Under the pieces are notes generated by a model. It was not told the origin of the DNA. It ran no database searches and worked only from the letters and a program-made list of their open reading frames with translations. Shown in pieces: positions 1 to 5,972 of a stretch of DNA of 6,025 bases (the stretch's first letter is position 1; every line of letters starts with the position of its first letter). The position numbers were made by a program, and so were the translations under genes. The DNA comes from Treponema sp. (lineage in GTDB: Bacteria; Spirochaetota; Spirochaetia; Treponematales; Breznakiellaceae): positions 1 through 6,025 of the forward strand of contig JAIRZS010000301.1 of the NCBI GenBank assembly GCA_031267115.1, in the 5' to 3' direction.

Positions 1-551
1 TGCTTTTTGGGGGGATTCATGTTGTTTTTAAGCCAGCGCTGGACCAGGGCTATAAGCCCCTGGGCGGTAAAAACAGAGTACAGTTCGCTTATCTCCGGGG
101 CCGTTTCCTCTTTAAGGAAGTTTTTTGCCGCATGCCGGGTGTATTCGGCAAAGCGGCGGAAAAACCTTTTTTGGAAACCGATGTCGCCGTTTTCACTGAG
201 CAGTACCTGGATAGAATTACTGTTGCCTTCGATGTAGCACAGCACTTCTTCTATCTTCTGCCGGATTTCCCGTTTGGTGTATTTTTCCGTTTTATCGGCA
301 AAAACAACCCTTTCAAAATAGACGGATATTTCATCCTCGATGGTTTTGAGCAGTTCATACTGATTCCGGTAATGGGCGTAGAAGGTAGGACGGCTTATAT
401 CGGCGAGGGCGCATATCTCTTTGATCGTAATATTCGTTATGGGCTGCGTTCCCATAAGTTCGATAAGGCTGTCCCTGATGGCCTGCCGGGTATGGCGGGT
501 TTTCCGGTTTTCTTTTTTGGGCGTCCCTTTTGTTTTTTCCGTCCCTTCCAT
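1..551 (-). CDS. TetR/AcrR-family transcriptional regulator (3' end cut by window edge)
   Basis: Reading the minus strand from the ATG at 551-549 gives 183 open codons with no stop before the left edge, so the C-terminus is missing, probably only a short piece. After a Lys/Thr-rich tail (residues 1-20), the N-terminal part is a typical TetR DNA-binding domain: a helix around 21-34, then the helix-turn-helix at about 41-61, with ITIKEICALADIS followed by RPTFYAHY. The remainder is helical and resembles the TetR_C_8 / DhaS-type C-terminal domain (LLSENGD, then F..RF, then a late GLIALVQRWL helix). It should bind DNA as a dimer and probably responds to a small hydrophobic ligand; the ligand cannot be read from the sequence. 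It is divergent from the exporter operon with 173 bases between the starts, so local repression and autoregulation are the obvious inference. No other in-frame start upstream is plausible; the ribosome-binding site is weak (GGGG at 557-560). Confidence 0.9.
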   Translation of the reverse strand, partial: MEGTEKTKGTPKKENRKTRHTRQAIRDSLIELMGTQPITNITIKEICALADISRPTFYAHYRNQYELLKTIEDEISVYFERVVFADKTEKYTKREIRQKIEEVLCYIEGNSNSIQVLLSENGDIGFQKRFFRRFAEYTRHAAKNFLKEETAPEISELYSVFTAQGLIALVQRWLKNNMNPPKK

Positions 552-586
552 ACATACCCCGCGGGTACCATGCCGGGCGCCCGGCG

Positions 587-613
587 CTTTACATTTTCCG
601 GAAACATGTAAAG
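587..613. repeat. Second, overlapping inverted repeat in the control region
   Basis: CTTTACAT at 587-594 pairs with ATGTAAAG at 606-613 around the centre TTTCCGGAAAC. The arms are 8 bp plus an inner TTTCC/GGAAA, offset by one unpaired base. The right arm is shared with the 607-622 palindrome, so the two sites cannot both be used independently. It could be a second repressor site or one wide composite operator. Confidence 0.5.
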
Positions 614-622
614 AACTTTACA
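607..622. promoter_or_regulatory. Operator-like palindrome, probable TetR site
   Basis: Seven-base arms TGTAAAG and CTTTACA are separated by AA, giving a 16-bp inverted repeat between the divergent starts. It lies 56 bases upstream of the regulator start and 102 upstream of the exporter start. Its right arm contains TTTACA, which could serve as the exporter -35 box, so bound repressor would block RNA polymerase. Size and placement suit a TetR dimer; that this TetR binds here is inference. Confidence 0.55.
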
Positions 623-644
623 CCGGCACGGCGCAGCGTAAATT
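617..644 (+). promoter_or_regulatory. Possible sigma70-type promoter for the exporter operon
   Basis: TTTACA (617-622) as -35 and TAAATT (639-644) as -10 are 16 bases apart. The -35 differs from consensus at one base; the -10 matches four of six. A start near 651 would leave a leader of about 74 bases. The -35 lies inside the operator-like palindrome. The leader holds GTTACC (662-667) complementary to GGTAAC (708-713), immediately before the ribosome-binding site, which might affect translation. The promoter call is weak because AT-rich alternatives exist, for example TTGTAC (679-684) with TATCAA (701-706). Confidence 0.3.
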
Positions 645-724
645 AAACCGCCTGTCCAAGTGTTACCTTTTAAACTCATTGTACCTGTATTCCTGGTAAA
701 TATCAAGGGTAACGGAGAAACGGC

Positions 725-3358
725 ATGCAGAGGTTTTTTAAATATCCCGCTTTAATTGTGGCGATCATTGCGGCAATTACCGTATTTTTCGCATTTCAAC
801 TGCCAAAAGCGGAAATGAACAACAATAATATTCGTTTTGTACCGGCGGACGATCCGGCGCTGATAACATCGGAAGAAATTGACGATACCTTCGGCAGCTC
901 CCTTTTTATCCTTGTGGGGCTGGAGCACCGGTACGGAACGGTATTCGATCCCGTATTTCTCCGGGAGATCAAAGAATACACCACTTTTATCAGGAACGAA
1001 TGTGAAATTGCGGGGAATATCAGTTCCATCATGGATACGGATTATATTACCGCCTCAGGCGATTCCATTGTGGTGGAAAATCTTGTGGCCGCTGACTTTT
1101 CGGGGACTCCGGAAGAAATTGATGCGCTCCGGGGGAGACTTCGTTCCTGGGAACTGTACGACCGCTCCCTTGTTTCCGATGATTTCAGCTCCACGCAGAT
1201 TCTTATTCCGCTGACAATTGAAAGCGAAGAGGCGGGCAGCAAGCTGGTGATGGATACCTTCCGTACCATCCGCGGTACCGCCCATGAAATGTTTGACGAT
1301 ACGGCGAAGGTTTATGTGGCGGGTCTTCCGGTAATAAGTTCCACCATCAACGAAGCCACGGCGGATGACCTTGTTTATCTTATCCCCCTGGTGATCCTTG
1401 TGGTGCTGGGGGTCCTCTTCTTCTCGTTCCGGCATTTGACGGCGGTACTGCTGCCCCTTATTACCGTCCTTGTCGCGGTAATATGGTCAATCGGGGCGAT
1501 GCCGCTTTTTGACGTTAAGCTGTCGATACTTTCCACCGTGCTCCCCGTTATCCTGGTGGCGGTGGGAAGCGCCTACGGTATCCACGTTGTTACCCACTAC
1601 ATGGAAGACCTGGCCGGGAGGGGTTCGGCCCTTTCGATGGAGGAACACCGGGAACTGGTCTTTGCGCTGCTGCGGAAAATCGGGAAGCCCGTAATGCTCG
1701 CCGCCCTTACTACTTTCGCCGGATTTGTTTCGTTCTGTTTTACCGAGGTGCCGCCGATTCGGGAATTCGGCTATTTTTCCAGCTTCGGTGTTGTTGCCAG
1801 TTTCCTCGTGGCGGTAACGCTGATACCGGCGCTGTTGATTATCCGCGGACCCAGGCCCATGGAAAACAAAAGCGGCGCTTCCGCGGAGGGCCAGGATTCG
1901 CTGAACGAATCCCTTACCTGTACCCTGATGGGGGTGGCGCAGAAGAAGTATCTGGCGTTTTTTACCGTCATTGCCGTAACGGCGGTTTCCCTCTACGGCC
2001 TGTCGAAGCTGATCATAGACAACGTGTATGTCGAGTACTTCAGGGATGACACCGATGTAAGACAGTCCGATGTTTTTATCCGTGAAAAATTCGGCGGCTC
2101 CAAGGTGATAAATGTGGTAGTGGAGGCCGATGATTCCGCCGCGCTGCTCATGCCCGAAGTGTTGAGCGCGGTAGACGGCTTGCAGACCTATCTGCACGAC
2201 CGGGTTCCCGGTGTCGGCAAGGTCATGGGCTTTACCGACATGGTAAAGCGGACGAACCAGGTGTTCAATGTTGACGAAAGTCCCGACGGTATCCGCAGTG
2301 CGGCGCGGACGGCTGTGAACGAAGATCCCGGTGATGATTTTGGTTTTGGGGACTTCGGCTTTGCAGAGACGGTCCCCGCAATGGGAACGGGCGGGACATC
2401 GCGGAACGAAGCGGTCGCGGAGCGCAGCCTCCCCCATGCCGCCGTGCTCGACATGGCCCTGCTTGACCGGGCGGCGGGGAGTCCCGACATGAGCGCCGCG
2501 GATCTGGTACGGAGGGCAAAAAAGCTGACGAACTACGAGGGGGCCGCCTATTATGAAATCCCCGCAGATCCGGCGCGTTACGGAAAGACAGAAAGCGCCG
2601 AACTGTCGACCCTGGTGTCCAATTATCTGGTTCTGCTTTCCGGCAGCACGGGGGATTACGCCAATGACGCGCTGGAGCCCACGGCCATCCGGACAACGGT
2701 GCAGGTTTGGACAACCGGAGACGCCGGGACAAAAGCTGTCCTGGCGCAGATAAACGATTATATCCACGCCCACTTTCCGGACACGGTAAGGGTGCGGATA
2801 GGGGGGCCTGCACTGGTAGACAGTTCCCTCAGCGCCCTGGTGGTAGAATCCCAGATTATTTCTGTGGCGGTTTCTATTCTCATGGTTTTTTTCATCATTG
2901 CCCTTTCCAACCGGTCCCCGGCCGCGGGGCTTGTGGGGATTCTGCCCCTGTTTATTTCGATCCTTATCAACTTTGCGATGATGGGCTTTTTGGGGATAAA
3001 GCTCAATCTGGGAACTTCGCTGGTGGCGAGTGTTTCCGTGGGGATAGGCGTTGATTACGCCATTCATTTTATCGACGCGTATAAACGGGAATACCGGGGA
3101 GGCGGCGACTTTCTGCGCCGGACCTTCGCCACATCCGGCAGGGCGATCATCATCAACGCGGTTTCCGTGGGCGCGGGATTTGCGGTCCTGGCCTTTTCCC
3201 GGTTTGTCATTCTTGCCAGCCTGGGGCTGCTGATGACCCTTACCATGTTCACCAGCGCGCTGATAAGCCTTACGGTAATTCCGGTGCTGCTCGGGATGAT
3301 AAAACCCAGGTTTATCTATGGGCAGACCGGCGACGGTAAACGGGCCGGCTGCGCTTGA
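725..3358 (+). CDS. RND-superfamily (MMPL / COG1033-type) inner-membrane exporter
   Basis: An 877-residue protein with the duplicated RND plan. TM1 is at about 8-25, followed by a large periplasmic loop (27-215) and five TM segments between about 217 and 373. A cytoplasmic linker (about 374-405) leads to a second TM1 (410-428), a second loop (431-712) and five more segments between about 715 and 858. Family motifs are clear: GSAYGIHVV (281-289), LAALTTFAGF (325-334), GIGVDYAIHF (773-782) and INAVSVGAGF (810-819). The second half keeps Asp777-Tyr778, expected in the proton relay; the first half has Ala283-Tyr284 instead, as I recall is common in COG1033 proteins. RND proteins of this kind are proton-driven exporters, often of lipids or other hydrophobic molecules; the substrate here is unknown. 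Loop 2 contains a low-complexity stretch with DDFGFGDFGF (537-546). The start is set by GGAG (714-717), seven bases before the ATG. First gene of the operon. Confidence 0.92.
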   Translation: MQRFFKYPALIVAIIAAITVFFAFQLPKAEMNNNNIRFVPADDPALITSEEIDDTFGSSLFILVGLEHRYGTVFDPVFLREIKEYTTFIRNECEIAGNISSIMDTDYITASGDSIVVENLVAADFSGTPEEIDALRGRLRSWELYDRSLVSDDFSSTQILIPLTIESEEAGSKLVMDTFRTIRGTAHEMFDDTAKVYVAGLPVISSTINEATADDLVYLIPLVILVVLGVLFFSFRHLTAVLLPLITVLVAVIWSIGAMPLFDVKLSILSTVLPVILVAVGSAYGIHVVTHYMEDLAGRGSALSMEEHRELVFALLRKIGKPVMLAALTTFAGFVSFCFTEVPPIREFGYFSSFGVVASFLVAVTLIPALLIIRGPRPMENKSGASAEGQDSLNESLTCTLMGVAQKKYLAFFTVIAVTAVSLYGLSKLIIDNVYVEYFRDDTDVRQSDVFIREKFGGSKVINVVVEADDSAALLMPEVLSAVDGLQTYLHDRVPGVGKVMGFTDMVKRTNQVFNVDESPDGIRSAARTAVNEDPGDDFGFGDFGFAETVPAMGTGGTSRNEAVAERSLPHAAVLDMALLDRAAGSPDMSAADLVRRAKKLTNYEGAAYYEIPADPARYGKTESAELSTLVSNYLVLLSGSTGDYANDALEPTAIRTTVQVWTTGDAGTKAVLAQINDYIHAHFPDTVRVRIGGPALVDSSLSALVVESQIISVAVSILMVFFIIALSNRSPAAGLVGILPLFISILINFAMMGFLGIKLNLGTSLVASVSVGIGVDYAIHFIDAYKREYRGGGDFLRRTFATSGRAIIINAVSVGAGFAVLAFSRFVILASLGLLMTLTMFTSALISLTVIPVLLGMIKPRFIYGQTGDGKRAGCA

Positions 3359-3367
3359 TATTTTTTG

Positions 3368-3373
3368 AAGGAG
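3368..3373 (+). promoter_or_regulatory. Ribosome-binding site that fixes the start of the LolA-like gene
   Basis: AAGGAG lies six bases before the ATG at 3380. An in-frame TTG at 3365 would add five residues, but it sits immediately before, and overlaps the approach to, this Shine-Dalgarno sequence, so it cannot be served by it. The ATG at 3380 also gives a clean signal peptide beginning MKRF. Confidence 0.85.
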
Positions 3374-3379
3374 AAGCAA

Positions 3380-4186
3380 ATGAAACGATTTGCGTTGATT
3401 GTTTTACCGGCGGCGCTCTGCGCCGGAATGGTATGTATCCAGACAGCAGCGGCCCAGAGCGCACCGGCCCAGAGCGCCGCGTCCATTGTTCAGGCCTCCC
3501 GTGACCGGATTGACGCGGAAACCGTGTCTTCCCGTTCCCGCATGGTGATTACCGCTAAAAACGGTTCTACCTCCGAGCGGGTCATCGACCAGTATTCCAA
3601 AGATGATGCCAGGGGAAACGACCGTCTGATGATCGTGTTTCAGCAGCCCGCCGCCGTGAGGGGAACCCGGTTCCTTACCCTGGAGAAGGCCGCCGGCAGC
3701 AAGGACCAGTGGATCTATCTGCCCAGCCTGGGAAAGGTCCGGCGTATTGCCGCGTCCGAGGGAAGCAGCAGTTTTATGGGTACCGACATGTCTTACGACG
3801 ATCTGAACGCCCAGAGCAGAAGGTCCGATGAGGATACCCATACCCTGCTGCGGGAGGAACCGTACAACGGCGCATCCTGCTATGTTATTCAGTCTGTCCC
3901 CAAAGATTCGGCCTACCAGTACGGGAAGATGATCCTGTGGATCGACAAGACGACACTGGTGAATTACAAGATCGAAATGTACGACCGCCGGGGGACTCTG
4001 GTTAAACTGATGGAATCTTCCGGTTTCCATGCCGTGCAGGGCTATCTTACACCCGCGGAGATAAAGGTAAGCACCCTTGTGGCCGGAACTTCTACGACGA
4101 TTCACACGGATATTATCAAATACGGCGATCCGGTACCTGAGGGGGTATTCACGACAGCCTATCTTGAAACTGGGAGGGTCCGATGA
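3380..4186 (+). CDS. LolA-like outer-membrane lipoprotein-sorting protein
   Basis: A 268-residue exported protein. Residues 1-25 are a signal peptide (MKRFALIVLPAALC onward, ending TAAA before Gln26); neither Cys14 nor Cys19 sits in a proper lipobox, so a soluble periplasmic protein is more likely than a lipoprotein. The body matches the LolA_like type (PF17131 / COG2834): FLTLEKAAGSKDQWIYLPSL (about 98-117), KVRRI (119-123), SFMGTDMSYDDL (131-142), then a strand-rich half ending with a VPEGVFTTAYLE motif. Relatives fold as an open half-barrel that holds an acyl chain or lipid. In RND operons these proteins are thought to act as periplasmic carriers or partners, not necessarily for lipoproteins. 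The gene follows the exporter after 21 bases and overlaps the barrel gene by four (ATGA), so translation is likely coupled. No housekeeping LolB or LolCDE is nearby, which argues for a dedicated role. Confidence 0.88.
   Translation: MKRFALIVLPAALCAGMVCIQTAAAQSAPAQSAASIVQASRDRIDAETVSSRSRMVITAKNGSTSERVIDQYSKDDARGNDRLMIVFQQPAAVRGTRFLTLEKAAGSKDQWIYLPSLGKVRRIAASEGSSSFMGTDMSYDDLNAQSRRSDEDTHTLLREEPYNGASCYVIQSVPKDSAYQYGKMILWIDKTTLVNYKIEMYDRRGTLVKLMESSGFHAVQGYLTPAEIKVSTLVAGTSTTIHTDIIKYGDPVPEGVFTTAYLETGRVR
3451..3477 (+). repeat. 12-bp direct repeat at the start of the mature LolA-like protein
   Basis: GGCCCAGAGCGC occurs at 3451-3462 and again at 3466-3477, a 15-base period. It encodes AQSAPAQSA just at the predicted signal-peptide cleavage site. 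This looks like a small in-frame tandem duplication that lengthens the flexible N-terminus without affecting the fold. Confidence 0.7.
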
Positions 4187-5685
4187 AACTATCGTTTTTG
4201 ATGAGGCGCCTCGCCCTGGTCTGCTCTCTGCTGCCCGCGGCAACACTGCTTGGCGCGCAGGATTTTGGTTTCGGCGATGAGGAACCCGGGACTCCCGATT
4301 CCTATTCCCCGTATCCCCTCATTTTACTGCAGGGCGAGGCGGGGGCGGTGCTGAACGGCTTTATCGACGATTTTGGAAACGCCGATTCCCTGCGGCTCGG
4401 CAATATATTTTCCGGCAGACTTAACTTTAGTGCGGAAAACGCCCACGCGCTGGGGATTATCAATTTGAAGATCAGTCCCGGTACGCCGGCGGCGGTATCT
4501 GCAATGGCGCCGGCGGCGACGCCTGTAGCGATAGACGAAGCCTATGTCCGCGCCTATTTCGGCGATTTTGAGCTTGAGGGGGGGCTGCGAAAGCTGACCT
4601 GGGGCAAGGCCGACAGCATGGGGCCGCTGGATGTGATCAATCCCCTCGACTATTCGGACCTTACCCTGCTGGTTGACAGTTTAAGCGACGGCATGGCGCA
4701 GAAGATCGCCCGTCCCCTGGTCCGCGTTTCCCGGAATTTCGGACAGTTTTCCAAACTGGAAGCCGTCTTTGTCCCCAATTTTGAGCCCCTGCGTCTTGCC
4801 GGAAGCGGACGCTGGGCGCCGGCCCAAATGACGGCCCTGCCGGGGCGGATTACGGAACAGATTGTGGGTATGACCAATCCAACCCAAAGGCAATACGCCG
4901 CGCAGGTCCTTCCCCGAATGCTGCCCGGTACTATTGCAGGCGCGTATCCCGACACTTCAACCTTTAACTATGCCCAGACGGGTCTGCGTTTTACTACCAC
5001 CCTTGGCAGTGCGGATCTGGGAGCGCAGTATTACTACGGACGTCTGACCGCCCCGGCGGTCTCCCTGGCAGGGACCGCGGCGAGCATCGCGGCGGCGGCC
5101 CCCGGACTCATGAGCGCCGGGGGACCGAGTGATGTTGATACGGCGCTTGCATCCTTGCTGCCGCCGGAGATCGCGTACAATCCCTACCACCAGCTTGGAC
5201 TTGATTACGCGCAGGTCCTGTCCGCTTTTAATGTACGGGCGGAGGCGGCGCTGAACCTTACCGAAGATTTGGCCGGCGATGACGGCGCTGTATACAATCC
5301 CTATCTTGCATGGTCCCTCGGCTTTGACCGGGATCTTGTCTGGGGCATTAATCTGAACCTTCAGGCCGCCGAAACCATAACCCTGCGGCATAACAGGATA
5401 GGGGATAATCCCCTGCTGGATGTTGAGGCGGGTTCCGATCCCACTTCCACGTGGATAACGACAAAACTGTCGAAGAGGTTTTTACAGGACCGGCTTGAAC
5501 TAAGCGCCGCCGCGATATGGGGCATTGAAGACAAGGATTGCCTGATCATGCCGGTGCTAAGCTGGACGCAGGACGATGTAACGGTGGGTCTGGCGGGCGG
5601 ATTCTTCGCGGGGGACCGGGGCGGGCAGTTCGGCCAATACTGTGACAACAGTTTTATTCAGGCCCGGCTGAAGTATCGTTTTTAA
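4183..5685 (+). CDS. Outer-membrane beta-barrel protein (DUF1302-like porin/exporter component)
   Basis: A 500-residue protein. Residues 1-25 form a signal peptide (MKLSFLMRRLALVCSLLPAA, ending LLGA), giving a mature start of QDFGFGDEE. The rest alternates polar and hydrophobic residues as in beta strands with frequent aromatic girdle residues, and the last residues RLKYRF end in Phe, the usual signal for outer-membrane assembly. The segment GLRKLTWGKADSMGPLDVIN (134-153), followed by PLDY, resembles the conserved strand of DUF1302-type proteins, which are often encoded beside RND exporters and LolA- or DUF1329-type proteins. Ala/Pro-rich inserts at about 98-117 and 295-315 are probably loops. 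YNPY occurs at 332-335 and 371-374 before similar strands. Only two cysteines remain in the mature C-terminal part (453 and 487). The start has GGGAGGG (4172-4178) just upstream and overlaps the preceding stop as ATGA. Probably the outer-membrane end of the system; whether it forms an open pore is unknown. Confidence 0.82.
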   Translation: MKLSFLMRRLALVCSLLPAATLLGAQDFGFGDEEPGTPDSYSPYPLILLQGEAGAVLNGFIDDFGNADSLRLGNIFSGRLNFSAENAHALGIINLKISPGTPAAVSAMAPAATPVAIDEAYVRAYFGDFELEGGLRKLTWGKADSMGPLDVINPLDYSDLTLLVDSLSDGMAQKIARPLVRVSRNFGQFSKLEAVFVPNFEPLRLAGSGRWAPAQMTALPGRITEQIVGMTNPTQRQYAAQVLPRMLPGTIAGAYPDTSTFNYAQTGLRFTTTLGSADLGAQYYYGRLTAPAVSLAGTAASIAAAAPGLMSAGGPSDVDTALASLLPPEIAYNPYHQLGLDYAQVLSAFNVRAEAALNLTEDLAGDDGAVYNPYLAWSLGFDRDLVWGINLNLQAAETITLRHNRIGDNPLLDVEAGSDPTSTWITTKLSKRFLQDRLELSAAAIWGIEDKDCLIMPVLSWTQDDVTVGLAGGFFAGDRGGQFGQYCDNSFIQARLKYRF

Positions 5686-5798
5686 CCGGACCCGCGGCCC
5701 TGCGTTCGGCTCTGCCGGCACGCTGGGGTGGATCAAATTTTATTCTTGCGGCGGGGTTCTTCATCCTGGCGCGGAGCGCCTGGCCGGGGGGTAGCGTA

Positions 5799-5845
5799 AG
5801 CATTGCCGCCTGTGGTGTTACATCTTTGCTTAAGGCGGCAATGCT
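5799..5845. repeat. 13-bp perfect inverted repeat (stem-loop)
   Basis: AGCATTGCCGCCT (5799-5811) and AGGCGGCAATGCT (5833-5845) are exact reverse complements around a 21-base loop. It is the first strong structure after the operon stop, 113 bases downstream. The loop contains TGCTTA (5827-5832), which is complementary to TAAGCA (5797-5802) at the base of the left arm, so a competing fold is possible. Could be an mRNA 3' stabiliser or part of a repeat element. Confidence 0.8.
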
Positions 5846-5867
5846 GGAGCGGAGGGGGGGCCACAGG

Positions 5868-5893
5868 AACCAAAACGCTTGAGCGTTTTGGTT
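5868..5893. repeat. 12-bp inverted repeat with almost no loop
   Basis: AACCAAAACGCT and AGCGTTTTGGTT flank a two-base TG centre. As RNA it would fold as an 11-bp stem closed by a UUGA tetraloop; as DNA it is a near-continuous palindrome. It lies inside the G7/C7 outer arms. Confidence 0.85.
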
Positions 5894-5902
5894 TGCGGGA
5901 GA

Positions 5903-5942
5903 TCAAGGGCGGGGCAAAATACGTATTTTGCCCCGCCCTTGA
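5903..5942. repeat. Perfect 40-bp palindrome
   Basis: Bases 5903-5922 are the exact reverse complement of 5923-5942 with no spacer: TCAAGGGCGGGGC, then AAAATAC/GTATTTT at the centre, then GCCCCGCCCTTGA. No T-run follows on either strand, so it is not a standard terminator. Perfect unspaced palindromes of this length are prone to deletion during replication, which suggests recent origin or a maintained function. Confidence 0.9.
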
Positions 5943-5946
5943 GCCG

Positions 5947-5972
5947 GCTACGGGCGGATTGTCCGTGGTAGC
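5947..5972. repeat. Short imperfect stem-loop
   Basis: GCTAC (5947-5951) pairs with GTAGC (5968-5972), and inside it CGGA (5955-5958) pairs with TCCG (5962-5965) around TTG, with an unpaired internal loop between the two stems. Its significance comes mainly from its place between the 40-bp palindrome and the C7 arm. Confidence 0.5.

Noticed and set aside
132..611. A 159-codon plus-strand open frame through the regulator
   Set aside because: The minus strand encodes an unmistakable TetR helix-turn-helix here; the plus-strand translation is Phe/Gly/Pro-rich and matches nothing I recognise.
437..706. An 89-codon minus-strand frame overlapping the regulator start and crossing the control region
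   Set aside because: It is out of frame with the TetR domain and runs across the operator-like repeats; its Lys/Arg-rich translation is only a frame-shadow.
1487..3379. A 630-codon open frame on the minus strand opposite the exporter gene
   Set aside because: It is antisense to a protein with clear RND motifs and membrane segments. Its own translation is rich in His, Gly, Arg, Gln and Pro with no membrane segment or recognisable motif. It results from the base composition at codon positions of the real gene.
3380..3460. Lipoprotein signal for the LolA-like protein
   Set aside because: The residues before Cys14 (AAL) and Cys19 (GMV) do not form a standard lipobox, and an AAA cleavage site follows.
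3404..4246. A 280-codon minus-strand open frame opposite the LolA-like gene
   Set aside because: Same reasoning: basic, Gly/Arg/His-rich translation with no ribosome-binding site worth the name, opposite a well-supported gene.
5799..5942. CRISPR array
   Set aside because: The repeats here are inverted and different from one another; there are no regularly spaced identical direct repeats or spacers.
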